This document shows positions 1-9,733 of a stretch of 64,000 nucleotides of DNA, piece after piece. Made by a program: the position numbers and the translations under genes. The notes under the pieces are model-generated. The model saw only the letters and a program-made list of their open reading frames with translations. It searched no databases and was not told the origin of the DNA. Each line of letters opens with the position of its first letter. Position 1 is the stretch's first letter. Origin of the DNA: Atopobiaceae bacterium (lineage in GTDB: Bacteria; Actinomycetota; Coriobacteriia; Coriobacteriales; Atopobiaceae); NCBI GenBank assembly GCA_017510785.1, contig JAFWMH010000026.1:62001-126000 (forward strand). Reading direction: 5' to 3'.

Positions 1-3000
1 CTCTTCCCTGCAGCTTGCACGGTTTGGGACGTCGTGTCGACTTCTTCTACCTTATACTTGGTTCCCTCCGCAATTCCGTTGGCAACGGCCTGCTGATTGT
101 GCTTAAGCACAACGTACGCAACGCCATTGTTGAACTTCATATCACCGTATTGTTGCGTAATGGAGGTGTTCACGGAGTCATCTTCGTTGAGCAGGGAAAT
201 CTTGAAACTATAATACTTGCCCTCGTCCTCGCTCAACGGGGAGCTTACGTTCTTCGATACCAGCAGGCCACCCTCATCCTTGGTGTTGGTGAATTTGGCG
301 TTAGCGAGCGTAGAAGAACTGATCTTTCCTGTCTCTCCCGTGCTGCCGATAGCAAAGCCCGTAGAGGCAGCCTCGGTTACGGTGTACGTTACGCCCTCCG
401 GCAAACCAATAGCCAGAGCCTTTTCCCCGTGTTTGAGCTTAACGTTTGTTGCGCGACCGTTGGTAAAGGTTATGGCCTTCGTTTTGCCATCAGCAGAATT
501 CTCACCAAAGGTTCCATTAATCGACGTGTCCGAAAGCACGATAGTAAAGTTGAACTCTACATCTTTGTCGCCATCCGTACTCGAAACTACCGTCTTATCG
601 ATTTCGAGGTTGCCCTTATTGCGCGTGTTTGTTGCCAATACTTGTTGAGTGACGCCCTTTACGATAGTTCCCGCACCGGTAGTTGTGTCACCACTCCACG
701 TAAGGGTAAACCCTTCCTGCGTGGTTTCCGTTACGGTGTACTTGAGCCCTGCTGGGAGGCCTATTGCCTCTCGCTCTTGATCATTTGTGAGCCTGAAGGT
801 TGCGACGCCGTTCGTAAACGACATGGCCGTGTTACCTGTACCGTAGGTGCCGCTCAACGAGGAGCCATCAAGGGTTACGGTAAAGTCGAATTGCTTCGTA
901 AGATCATTTGCAAAGTCACTGCTGATAATCTTCTTGACTTTGAGGCCACCCTCGTCCTTACTGTTCGTGAACTCCACGGAAGAATCGGTCTTCGCGATAT
1001 ATCCCTCGGCCTGGCGTTGTTCGATGTTCTTCGTTGATCCGTGGTTTCCATCCGCTCCACCGGCCAAGGTAATACCGGTTAAGCTGAAGCCCGTTGCCGA
1101 CTGCTCAGTAATGGTGTACTTCACACCGGTAGGAAGCCCTGTAATGTTAACAGAATCACCACCAGCAAGTTCAACGGAAGTACGCCCATTGGTAAAGGTT
1201 GCACCACCGTAATTGCCAGTAAGTGACGTATCGTCCAGCTGAATAATAAAGGTGAATCTCGTGTTTTGATCAGCCGGATTCGACGAAAGAATCGACTTGG
1301 AGAGCGTAAGATTGCCCCTCTCCACCTTATTGTTAGTAAAGGCTGCTGTAGGAATCTCCGTCGTTTGACCCGCCTGTACTTCAACACTCTTGTTGTTGCC
1401 ACCCTGTTGGCTACCACCCACGAGCGTCATGTTCTCAGGCAGGTGCGTTACGCCTTCGTTCTCGTGAATGACGTAGGTACCCACGGGAAGGTTATCGATT
1501 TGCACATAGCCATCGGCACTTGGCGTAACAGAACGCCAATTCAGGGACTCCCCACCCTGGCCGTTCGGCGTACGCTCCGAGGTAAGCTCATATCGAGCAT
1601 CTACTGGCACACCATTTTGGAAGATGATTTGTACACGAGCATACGGCTTCTCCGTGCTATTGTAGGCATTCTCCCAAATCTGGAACGTGTACGGCCTGTT
1701 ATCGAATGAGTTATCTCCCGAAGTGAGAGTTCCGAAGTCCGCCGTATCGAGTACAGGCTTCCCATTTATCGTGACGTTCTTCTTAATCTTCAGTGATCCG
1801 AGTTCCACGTTGTTGGTGAAGGAAGCCGTACCAGTCGCATCAACCGTCGTGCCGGCCTTTACGGTGGCGGTTACCACGTTATCCGCAACTGACTTGCCAC
1901 CTTCGGCGGAAACGAGGGTAGCTTCATCGTTCGTAGAATCGGTCTCCGTAATGGTGTAGTCGCCAACGGATAGATTATCCACCGTCACGTAGCCATTGGT
2001 GTCCATGGTACCACCTGTGGCAGATGCAACAGCTCCATCCTCAATGGTGATCTTCACTTCCTTGGTTGCTGGATTCGTCGCACCCGCAGGTCCAACAATT
2101 TGGAAAGTGTAAGTACCGTCCGCGAGCTTGCTACCAGCTGCCGATTGACCATTTGCCGTTACAACCTTGGTGAGCTTGAGTGCGCCAGTCTTGGGTTGGT
2201 TGTTGATAGCGAACGTATTGCCATGCCCCTCGTACGTCCAAATGTACGAGTCGTTTTCTCCCCGTTTCGCCTCTTGAAGCTGTGTACCCAATACTTTGTC
2301 GGCATCTACCCCGTTAATCTCCACCTCGCGTATTTGGTACGAAGCGTGCACGTCTTCCGCCGTTACACCCGCCTCGAGCGTGTTTGGTACTTCAAGTGGC
2401 AAGTTGCGGAACACGCCCCTCCAACTGGACGCGTTGTTAAGCGTGATGCGCGTAGGACCTGCTACATCCTGCCATTGATTGTTAACTTGCTTACGTATCG
2501 TGCTGCTAAAAGACTCGTCGCCGATCTTTTGCTCGAGCTGTACAATAACGTAGTCATCATCAGATGTGACATACCCCGAAGACCACTGCTTTATTACATT
2601 GATATCGCGGCCAGGATAGTTTTTCGCACTCATCGTGTCGCCAGAATGGTAAATGTAGCTATCGTAATCAGTCGTGCCGTCTTCTGAGATGCGGAACGCG
2701 TAATCGAAGCCCGCAAGCATGTGGTTTGCAGGTGCTTCAACCTCACGCAGGAAATAGTATTTATTTGCGGAGAGGGTCCAGCCGTCCTTAGTATTATCAC
2801 CCTTGACGGTAACCATACCAGGATCCTCTTGCCAAGGACTCTGATCCAAGGGATACTTGTTCAGCCCACCGGAAATGAACTCAACCAAATTGCCGTTTTT
2901 GTCCCTCACCGGTTTGCTCTCATCAAGAACCCAATGAATGCTGCTCTGCGAGTCAGGTTTTCCTTCGTAGAGCTGGAACTTTGCACCGTTGAGCTTGTTG

Positions 3001-6000
3001 GTCATGTTGCCAGCCGTATACTTCATAAGGTTTATGGAGTAGATTTCGGCCTGTCCTTCGCCACTGTTCTTGCGATGCGCTGTGCCATCAACCTTGTCTT
3101 TGTAGCCCTCGACTTGTGCGGTATTGCTAAAACTCACGTTAATGGTTTCGCCAGGTTGGCCAATGGATGTGTAAATTACACGAGCCCTATACGTCACAAC
3201 CACCTTGGTGCTATCTGGCACATTCTTAATGGTGAGCCTATGTCCCTCCATGTCGGGCTCCATACCGGCATTGGCAGGCTCAATTTGAATGGAGGTAATG
3301 TCTACCGAGAGGTTCGTAAGGTCATCGGTGAGATCTTTGAGCGCACCACCATGAAGCTCCGCTGCGCCGGGGTTGTACGTAATGCGGAAGTCGGCCCAAA
3401 TGTCTTGGTCCGTTTTGCTCAGATCGGAATCACTCGTAAGAATTTCCTTGTTCATACCAGGATACTCGTACTCGACCTCAGCTTCGTCCCACTCGTCGTT
3501 CCACTTGGCCTTGTTCTTCACGCTAGCCTTGTGATTTTCGGATTGAGCCGCCAAGCCCTGCAGCTTGATAAGTGCCTGTTCGTCCTTAACTGTAAGGTAG
3601 TATGTAATCCTCGTTTGCGGATAGAAGCCAGTAGGGCTATCAGCTTTGTGCACCATACTCGTGGGCGATGTTGTTATGGTCATGCCTGTCGAAGTTGACG
3701 CGTAGCTAACCTGATCCGTGCTTCTGTCGGTCGTATTGTTATCGTCGGTTCTCCATGCCCACCATTTGCGATCTTGGCTGTTACCCGAAATGGTGTAGTC
3801 ATTCGACGTTGACGGATCGTACGGTTCAAGAATTGTTGTATCGAACTCATCTTTGATGACGTTCACGTCTGAGGTAACATTGTTCATTACAAAATCGTAC
3901 TGATAGACAGGAAGGTCCACGCCATTAACGGTACGATAACCCCACACATTCGACTTCTTGTCCACGCCATCTTGCACAACATATGCGGTAGCAGTTTTGG
4001 TAATGACCTGCGTACCGGGATTGAGCGACACGGTATTGGTATGTCCGGGCGATGATGTCCACTTTTCATACCATCCATCATCAATCTTCGTCTTATAAGT
4101 GATAGTGATGGTGCGAATCTCTGAGCCTCCGTTAAGGCCTTCAGAGCCAGTGCCGCTGTTCTTATAGAACGTGAATACAGCACCAGATTTCTTGCCTTGG
4201 TCGCCGTCCGTAAAGCTTAGTTCGGCGTGCTCATCACCTTTAAGGTTGCTAATAGTCACGGTATTGGATGTGTTATTCGAGGCTGTAAATGAGGTGTTAC
4301 TTCCGGACTCGATTGCCTCGTAAATGTGACTGCCATCCAACCAAATGTTTGGATAGGTGTCGGTTACTACCGCCTTGGTTAGACCAGTCGTCGGAACAGT
4401 GAAAGTTGTCTTCCAAGTAATCTCTTTTTTCGGGATATCAACCTTCGTTACCGCTTTTTCGAGGTCGACGATACCGCCCTCGGGTTGAATCTCTTCGGAA
4501 TCGGAGATATGCGGGCCATCATCGGGCCATGTCTCGTTAACCACCGAAACTTTATTTGTGAGACCTGAAGTGTTTTGGACCTCACCCTTGTACTTGAATA
4601 CGTACTTGTAGGCACCTGCGGGATTCTCAGTGGGTATGGTGTAGTCAAAGCCAGTACCCTCAGAGATGTTCACGCTATGGGTCGTGAGGAGCTGTCCGTC
4701 AGACTTGTACACCTCAACCGTCATCGTTTGTGCGGGAATCTTAAGGTAAGTTTGCGACTCCTGCTTTATTCGGTCGTGAATGGTTACTCCTGCAACCGAT
4801 ACCTTTGCCGCAGCGTTGTAGGTACTGGTGTAGTTGATTGTTTTGCCGTCATCGCTCACCACACCGTCCTTGTTCAGCGTAGGGGTATAGTCGATGTTGA
4901 TGTTGTGCTCTTTAGGAGTAGGATCGGGGTCTTCGTTTTTATCGACCTCGACCCTATTGCCGACGGAGGCGATGATTTTGCCTTGGCCATCGACGCCAAC
5001 ATTGCTCATATCGACGGGTGCTTCGTACGTAAACGTAATCGACTCGTTGTTATACATGGTTGGGATAGTGTATTCGAATGACTTCCCGTTGGTACCGCCA
5101 CTAATATTGCTTGTACCCATCATGTTTCCACGTTGATTGGAATTGATGGACACCATGGTGACATTACCTACTACGCCCTTGGCGTCGTTAATGGTGTCCT
5201 TCACTTTCACGTTGGTACTCTTGCCTGTGGAAGTTACGGTAACGTCGTAGTGCACCTTGTTGGTGTTCGTATCGAAGTAGCCAGATTTATTGATGGTTAC
5301 GTTGCTGCTTGTATCTACTTTAATTTGTTTATCAACGCTATCACTGAAAGGTATGTGCGTTGCGTTCTCGTCAATGGTACCTTGGAAGGTAACATTAAAA
5401 CGTGCGTTAGCCGACGCATTCAGCTTATCGATATTAGGGCTGTTTGTGTTGATATGTACTGTTAACGTGTGCCCATCGATACTGTATGTATTGCCTTCCA
5501 CTTTGTAGACTTGGCCATCTGCATCGGTTACGTTTATGTTAAACGTACCGGTTCCAGCAACCACATCGGCAATTTGGCTTGGAATGGTATATGTGAGATT
5601 TGTATCGTCTGTTGGGAACTGTATACCGCCAGGCTGTTCGGCGAAGGCCAGACGTATAGTGTAGTTCGTGCCAGGCGTAACTACATACTGCCCGTTTTCA
5701 GTTGGGGCCAAAATCTCAGCATTGCTGAGATAGGGCTTCAGGTCCACATTGCCTGCTTGCTCACCCGCCTCAGGCTCGTTACTCTGACCAGAAGGCGTTT
5801 GCCCAGTGGACGTTTGGTCGCCATTCTGTTGGTCATCCGTTACCTGAATAACATATTTACCACCCGTGAGCATGCTCACTGCGAGGGTTTCAGGCGTGGT
5901 GAACGGCTGAAGGCTCGTCAGCGTCCAGTCGTTGTTTATCTCATCCGTCGTTACTGAAAGGAGCTCGGGATTGCTGAACTCAACAGTATCGACGTTGCCC

Positions 6001-7565
6001 ACGCTCTCGTTAATGCCAAGGGCGAGGAAAAGGCTGGAAAGGGAGATGCTATCCATGCCTTGCATCGAATAGAAGTAGCCATCATGCTCGAAGTCCACCG
6101 TGAAGGAGAACGAGAACACCGAGAAGCTCGGCGTCGTGAAGCTTGCGGACTCGTTTTGAACCGTAACGCTTGCATTAACGTTTTGAACCACGGGTTCGCC
6201 ATCCACCTCGGGAATGTGGTGTACCTCGATGGGCGCCAAGCGCGGAGCGTCGAGTTCGTCGGCAAGCTGGTTGTGGAGGAACTCGAAGTGTACGTCCACG
6301 GAGCCAGCAGGCTCAACATCCTTGCCGTCCTTTACGAACTTTACGTCGTAGAGCAGCGTGTTGCTATCGTCGTACTCAGCGGATGACGATGCGTTGAGGG
6401 CGTCGAGGTATGCGCCTGTGTTGCCCACGCGCGCGACCTTGAGCTCGGCGTCGTCGGGCACGTCCTCCGCGTTGGCGACGTTAGCCGTTACGCGCACTGC
6501 GCCATCGTCATATATATAGGTAGTGCGCTTGGAAGCCGGCTTCTCCTCAGTTTTCGGGGACTCTTGTTCGGACTTTTCGGCTTCCTTCTCCTCCTGCTTC
6601 TCTTCCTTCTTTTCTTCCTCGGCAGGCTTTTGCTCCTCGGCAGGCTTCTCCTCGGGCTTTTGCTCTTCTGGCTGTTGCTCCTCCGGCTGCTCGATGGGAG
6701 TCACGACGAGGCCGATGGCGCCCGTTCCAAAGTCCACCTCAGTTGCGTCCTTGGCAAAAGTACCCGCAACTGCAAGCTCGAAGCGCGCATCTGTGGCAGC
6801 AAGGAGCGCCTCGCGGGCCGCATCGTTTGCGGTCGCCCACGTAAAGTGCAAGGTGTTGCCGTCCACCCACCAAGCGTTCGGCGCGATTTGAAGCGACTGC
6901 TCTGCTCCGTTCGCGTCGGTGTAGCGCACCGTGACGGCGTTGGCCCTATCCGGCTGATCGCTTGCGGGACGGAAGGATCCGGGGAGGTCAAGAAGAAGCT
7001 CGCCCTCGTCGGCAAAGCGCTTGTCTGCGCGCTCGGCGAAGGTGAGCTTAACGGAATATGTATTGGCCTCGCTTACCAGCTTGGCGCCGTCCTGGTCGCC
7101 GGCGCCTTCGATGGTTGCCTCCGTAATGAAGTCACGCAAGTTAGCGCTCGCCTCGGGCTGTGTAGGTTGTGCGGGCTGCTCTTGCTTATCGTCCGCTTTC
7201 TCGCCCTCGGCCGGCTGGTCGGTTTGCTCGGGCTGCGTGTTCTCGCCATCGCCCTCCGTGTTGGCTTGTTCGTCGGGCTGTTCGTCACCGCCCTCGCCTT
7301 TGGTTGCGGCTTCTTCACCCGACTGGTCATCGGCGGGTGGTGCCTCGGCTTCTTGCTCCGTTGCCGGCTCGTTGGACGACGGCTGCGCCGTCTCCTCCTC
7401 TGCCGGGGCAGGCACGGACGTCGCTTCGCCCTCGAGCGACGCGGCCATGAGCTGTGCCCGCGCCTCCGCCACACCGTCGGACGGCACAAGGCTAAGTATC
7501 ATGGAAATACTCACCACGATACTTAGGATGCGTGCCAACGGTTTGTCGTTTGGACCACGTTTCAT
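1..7565 (-). CDS. Giant Cna_B/DUF7601-repeat surface protein, 3' end beyond window
   Basis: About 2521 codons are open on the minus strand from ATG at 7565, preceded by an RBS-like AAAGGGATGAGG, and the frame runs off the left edge without a stop. Residues 1-37 form a signal peptide (MKRGPNDKPLARILSIVV start, then a hydrophobic core). A Pro/Glu/Gln-rich low-complexity region follows, then a globular segment, then a second Lys/Glu/Pro-rich linker near residues 288-340. The middle carries many beta-sandwich adhesin-type modules (repeated YTIP, VTVTSTGK-like strands). The C-terminal visible part has Cna_B-like modules and at least four DUF7601-type repeats of pattern FxFTxxLxD...GxY...F.NG.A...L..G......LP.G..Y.VTE. 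These families commonly make isopeptide-stabilised stalks of sortase-anchored adhesins or pili. The sorting motif is not visible, so wall anchoring is inferred. The ligand is unknown. Confidence 0.88.
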   Translation of the reverse strand, partial: MKRGPNDKPLARILSIVVSISMILSLVPSDGVAEARAQLMAASLEGEATSVPAPAEEETAQPSSNEPATEQEAEAPPADDQSGEEAATKGEGGDEQPDEQANTEGDGENTQPEQTDQPAEGEKADDKQEQPAQPTQPEASANLRDFITEATIEGAGDQDGAKLVSEANTYSVKLTFAERADKRFADEGELLLDLPGSFRPASDQPDRANAVTVRYTDANGAEQSLQIAPNAWWVDGNTLHFTWATANDAAREALLAATDARFELAVAGTFAKDATEVDFGTGAIGLVVTPIEQPEEQQPEEQKPEEKPAEEQKPAEEEKKEEKQEEKEAEKSEQESPKTEEKPASKRTTYIYDDGAVRVTANVANAEDVPDDAELKVARVGNTGAYLDALNASSSAEYDDSNTLLYDVKFVKDGKDVEPAGSVDVHFEFLHNQLADELDAPRLAPIEVHHIPEVDGEPVVQNVNASVTVQNESASFTTPSFSVFSFSFTVDFEHDGYFYSMQGMDSISLSSLFLALGINESVGNVDTVEFSNPELLSVTTDEINNDWTLTSLQPFTTPETLAVSMLTGGKYVIQVTDDQQNGDQTSTGQTPSGQSNEPEAGEQAGNVDLKPYLSNAEILAPTENGQYVVTPGTNYTIRLAFAEQPGGIQFPTDDTNLTYTIPSQIADVVAGTGTFNINVTDADGQVYKVEGNTYSIDGHTLTVHINTNSPNIDKLNASANARFNVTFQGTIDENATHIPFSDSVDKQIKVDTSSNVTINKSGYFDTNTNKVHYDVTVTSTGKSTNVKVKDTINDAKGVVGNVTMVSINSNQRGNMMGTSNISGGTNGKSFEYTIPTMYNNESITFTYEAPVDMSNVGVDGQGKIIASVGNRVEVDKNEDPDPTPKEHNINIDYTPTLNKDGVVSDDGKTINYTSTYNAAAKVSVAGVTIHDRIKQESQTYLKIPAQTMTVEVYKSDGQLLTTHSVNISEGTGFDYTIPTENPAGAYKYVFKYKGEVQNTSGLTNKVSVVNETWPDDGPHISDSEEIQPEGGIVDLEKAVTKVDIPKKEITWKTTFTVPTTGLTKAVVTDTYPNIWLDGSHIYEAIESGSNTSFTASNNTSNTVTISNLKGDEHAELSFTDGDQGKKSGAVFTFYKNSGTGSEGLNGGSEIRTITITYKTKIDDGWYEKWTSSPGHTNTVSLNPGTQVITKTATAYVVQDGVDKKSNVWGYRTVNGVDLPVYQYDFVMNNVTSDVNVIKDEFDTTILEPYDPSTSNDYTISGNSQDRKWWAWRTDDNNTTDRSTDQVSYASTSTGMTITTSPTSMVHKADSPTGFYPQTRITYYLTVKDEQALIKLQGLAAQSENHKASVKNKAKWNDEWDEAEVEYEYPGMNKEILTSDSDLSKTDQDIWADFRITYNPGAAELHGGALKDLTDDLTNLSVDITSIQIEPANAGMEPDMEGHRLTIKNVPDSTKVVVTYRARVIYTSIGQPGETINVSFSNTAQVEGYKDKVDGTAHRKNSGEGQAEIYSINLMKYTAGNMTNKLNGAKFQLYEGKPDSQSSIHWVLDESKPVRDKNGNLVEFISGGLNKYPLDQSPWQEDPGMVTVKGDNTKDGWTLSANKYYFLREVEAPANHMLAGFDYAFRISEDGTTDYDSYIYHSGDTMSAKNYPGRDINVIKQWSSGYVTSDDDYVIVQLEQKIGDESFSSTIRKQVNNQWQDVAGPTRITLNNASSWRGVFRNLPLEVPNTLEAGVTAEDVHASYQIREVEINGVDADKVLGTQLQEAKRGENDSYIWTYEGHGNTFAINNQPKTGALKLTKVVTANGQSAAGSKLADGTYTFQIVGPAGATNPATKEVKITIEDGAVASATGGTMDTNGYVTVDNLSVGDYTITETDSTNDEATLVSAEGGKSVADNVVTATVKAGTTVDATGTASFTNNVELGSLKIKKNVTINGKPVLDTADFGTLTSGDNSFDNRPYTFQIWENAYNSTEKPYARVQIIFQNGVPVDARYELTSERTPNGQGGESLNWRSVTPSADGYVQIDNLPVGTYVIHENEGVTHLPENMTLVGGSQQGGNNKSVEVQAGQTTEIPTAAFTNNKVERGNLTLSKSILSSNPADQNTRFTFIIQLDDTSLTGNYGGATFTNGRTSVELAGGDSVNITGLPTGVKYTITEQSATGFSLTGITLAGGADGNHGSTKNIEQRQAEGYIAKTDSSVEFTNSKDEGGLKVKKIISSDFANDLTKQFDFTVTLDGSSLSGTYGTGNTAMSFTNGVATFRLTNDQEREAIGLPAGLKYTVTETTQEGFTLTWSGDTTTGAGTIVKGVTQQVLATNTRNKGNLEIDKTVVSSTDGDKDVEFNFTIVLSDTSINGTFGENSADGKTKAITFTNGRATNVKLKHGEKALAIGLPEGVTYTVTEAASTGFAIGSTGETGKISSSTLANAKFTNTKDEGGLLVSKNVSSPLSEDEGKYYSFKISLLNEDDSVNTSITQQYGDMKFNNGVAYVVLKHNQQAVANGIAEGTKYKVEEVDTTSQTVQAAGK

Positions 7566-8037
7566 CGAACCTCATCCCTTTCTCTTGTTAAACCTTTACT
7601 TTAAGTCCCCTTGTAAAGACCTATACTGCTACAGAGTCAAAGATGAAGGTTGTATGCCTTGAAGTACATAACGTTTTGGTGAAGTTGCTAGTTTTTTCTG
7701 CAAACGGCAAAATGTTACTGAAAACTAGTTAAAGCTTGACATTCGTACGGGAGCATACATTGCGCGGCCAAGACCACAGGCGTGCGACGAGCACAGGCCA
7801 ACGTTATGCGCAAGCCTGACGGCTGGTGGGGTTTTATCTGTTGAGATTTTAGTTGCGACCATGCTGCCGCGCGCGGCGGTACGGGCGGGCACGGAAGCGA
7901 CCGTCTGTAATGCATAGCCTACAGTTGGCAGGTATTTCCACACTTCGCTACATGAGGCCGCGGCCTCACAGACTTTGCCATGAAAGCCCTCCCCGCGCGT
8001 TATGCGACGTGGTGTTTCCACGCTTTGGCACAACTGT
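7566..8037. other. Intergenic region upstream of giant surface gene
   Basis: There is no convincing gene here. The minus-strand leader of the surface-protein gene must start in this stretch, and a TTGACT hexamer lies about 70 bases before its start codon, but I cannot place a -10 with certainty. A perfect 16-bp palindrome TGAGGCCGCGGCCTCA sits at 7953-7968. Two related short phrases, TTTCCACACTTCGC and TTTCCACGCTTTGG, lie on either side of it. Longer open frames in this stretch lack a ribosome-binding site and overlap neighbouring signals. Confidence 0.5.
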
Positions 8038-8071
8038 AAGGCCGCCCTAACCGGGTGGTTAGGACGGCCTT
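8038..8071. terminator. Hairpin terminator between rpn and the surface gene
   Basis: A 15-bp stem with one mismatch (arms 8038-8052 and 8057-8071) and a GGGT loop. It lies just past the 3' end of the minus-strand Rpn gene and upstream of the surface-protein leader. The U-tract is poor on both strands, so it may act as a transcript-stabilising hairpin rather than a strong terminator. Confidence 0.65.
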
Positions 8072-8145
8072 TGTTGGCCGGTGTCCACGTGGATTCACAA
8101 GCCGGGTAGCTTTTGCATGAGTAGCTTGAACAGCTCGCCCCTGCG

Positions 8146-9555
8146 CTACTCGCCAAGCACCGCGTGCACCACCCTGCGGTCCTCGTCGCTTGCACACGCA
8201 AGATCCAGCACAGCATCGACGGGCGCGGAGAGCGACTCCGCGATGTTGTGCACAACCTTCACGAGATTCTTCGCTGCGCCTATGCGCTCGCCGTCGGCAC
8301 GCCCTATGCGCTCGCCGTCGGCACGCCCTATGCGCTCGCCGTCCGCGACGCCCCTCTTGTACAGCTTGGTCCAGTAGTCCTCCATCTTCCTAACCTCCCT
8401 CTCAATTGGTTCCTGTAACAGCATACCATATTTGTTGCCTAGCATTGCTAGCTTTTCGTCTGCGGATAGATCTTTTGCAAGCAGCGCATCGAGCATGCCG
8501 ACGACGCCGGGTTTGCCACGGGCTTTAGGGCCAAGGTACACGAAAACAATTTCGGAGCGCTCGTGCACGGATGGTTTGTAGGCACCCGCCTCTTTCGGGT
8601 CGCCCGGGTCGTATCGGTAGCACTGACGGTAGCGCAAGACCTTCCCCGACTTGCCCTTAGGTGGACTGGTGCACACCCAAATCGAGACCACCTTGCGCAA
8701 CGCTCCATAGTCAGAGTGTGGCACCACGGTCGCACCCTGCCGCGAAAGCATGCGTGCGACATAGAAGAACGCACGGTAGACGAGCGCATAACCAGGGTGA
8801 AAGTCGTCTTGGGGTTCCAGATCGACCTCGATCATGGCTCCGCTCGAGGGCACTCGCACCCGCAGTCGCACGTCGAAGCGCACCGTCCCCTCGAACATGG
8901 TCGTTTCCTCACTTTCCAGGAGCAGCGCCGGTCCGGGATCAGCAGTGACAAACCCGTCAGCGCCATCCCCAACAGGGCGTCCGCTTGAATCCGTTCGTCG
9001 CCCAACAGGTTTCTCGGGTGTGCCGCCAGCTTGAACATCGGTACCAACCGCGACCCCGATGCTTCCAGCAGGTTCACCGCCGCCGTCCCCCGCAATGCCA
9101 TCGTGAGTTTCACCCACCACACCTGCAACCTCGGGGCCCGGTCCGCCGCCAGTCCCGTGTGTCGAAGACAACCTCGCCGGAGCGTCGAGCCACATGGACA
9201 CGTCCACTGCGGGATCGCCGTCAATGCACTCGCGTGCGACGCAGGTATAGTCCTCACCCGCGAACTCGTCGAGCAGGTCGCACAGCACGTAGGCCGCCAC
9301 TTGTCGTTCGGCGAGCACCCTCTTGCAGAATGCATCGTAGGCACCGCGCGCCTCATCCGCAGCCCTTACTCCAAGCGTCAGCCCGGTTGGCCTCACGAGC
9401 CGATCGCCAAATGCCATGTCGGCCTCGCTGCTCGCAACGTCGATCCCGCCAACGCGGCCTCCCTCCATGTCGTTATCGTCAACCATAATGCCCGCAATAC
9501 CGGTCCCGTTACCACCAGCACCACGCGCCACAAATCTCTCCCCCGAATCTTCCAT
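8146..9555 (-). CDS. Rpn family PD-(D/E)XK nuclease/putative transposase
   Basis: A 469-residue protein. I chose ATG at 9555 because GAAGGGAG stands just upstream, although the frame is open further 5'. The region around residues 230-400 fits the Rpn/PDDEXK-transposase family: a beta strand with FDVRLRVRV, then MIEVDLEPQ (the E-x-D/Q active-site strand), a YALVYRAFFYVARMLSRQG helix, and WVCTSPP. Later segments have HERSEIVFVYL and a C-terminal helical part. Known Rpn proteins are recombination-promoting DNA endonucleases. Two oddities stand out: a Gly-rich, probably disordered insert of about 100 residues before the catalytic strand, and three copies of the octapeptide ADGERIGR near residues 405-430. 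The gene sits about 50 bp downstream of a dispersed leader repeat shared with two other loci. Confidence 0.7.
   Translation of the reverse strand: MEDSGERFVARGAGGNGTGIAGIMVDDNDMEGGRVGGIDVASSEADMAFGDRLVRPTGLTLGVRAADEARGAYDAFCKRVLAERQVAAYVLCDLLDEFAGEDYTCVARECIDGDPAVDVSMWLDAPARLSSTHGTGGGPGPEVAGVVGETHDGIAGDGGGEPAGSIGVAVGTDVQAGGTPEKPVGRRTDSSGRPVGDGADGFVTADPGPALLLESEETTMFEGTVRFDVRLRVRVPSSGAMIEVDLEPQDDFHPGYALVYRAFFYVARMLSRQGATVVPHSDYGALRKVVSIWVCTSPPKGKSGKVLRYRQCYRYDPGDPKEAGAYKPSVHERSEIVFVYLGPKARGKPGVVGMLDALLAKDLSADEKLAMLGNKYGMLLQEPIEREVRKMEDYWTKLYKRGVADGERIGRADGERIGRADGERIGAAKNLVKVVHNIAESLSAPVDAVLDLACASDEDRRVVHAVLGE
8281..8343 (-). repeat. 24-bp in-frame tandem repeat inside the rpn gene
   Basis: A 24-bp unit occurs at 8281-8304 and 8305-8328, with a partial third copy at 8329-8343. 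It encodes the octapeptide ADGERIGR on the minus strand. Copies are nearly identical, pointing to recent slippage expansion. Comparable charged Gly-rich repeats are common near the C-terminus of Rpn proteins. Confidence 0.9.
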
Positions 9556-9603
9556 GCTTCTCCCTTCGACGAAGCCAAACGGAGTGCACAGAATACATAA
9601 CCT

Positions 9604-9703
9604 AACAGGCAGCAAACTCCCCGCCAGCATACAGCTATTGAGCGGTTTTTCGTATTTTCCCACGTAAACACGGCTGTTTCGAAATGGCCAATCCAATTTG
9701 AGA
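9604..9703 (-). repeat. Dispersed leader-like repeat, copy A
   Basis: A segment of about 95 bp that recurs at 44034-44130 and 51519-51625. Read toward the rpn gene it runs from GGCCATTTCGAAACAGCCG through GGGAAAATACGAAAAACC and CTCAATAGCTGTATGCTGG to GCGGGGAGTTTGCTGCC. The downstream rpn start codon lies about 50 bp after the end of the repeat, similar geometry to the other copies. The left part is shared with copy C beyond what copy B shares (AACAGGCAGCAAACTCC on the plus strand). Confidence 0.85.
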
Positions 9704-9733
9704 ATCTTGACCCCTTGACGCCAGCGCACTAAC

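Noticed and set aside
15..7526. Many plus-strand open frames of 100-340 codons over the first 7.5 kb
   Set aside because: They are antisense shadows of one continuous minus-strand surface-protein frame that shows signal peptide and repeated domains; they lack ribosome-binding sites and recognisable motifs.
7725..8255. Minus-strand 176-codon frame between surface gene and rpn
   Set aside because: It overlaps the hairpin at 8038-8071 and the rpn 3' end, has no RBS and Cys/Arg-rich composition typical of non-coding frames.
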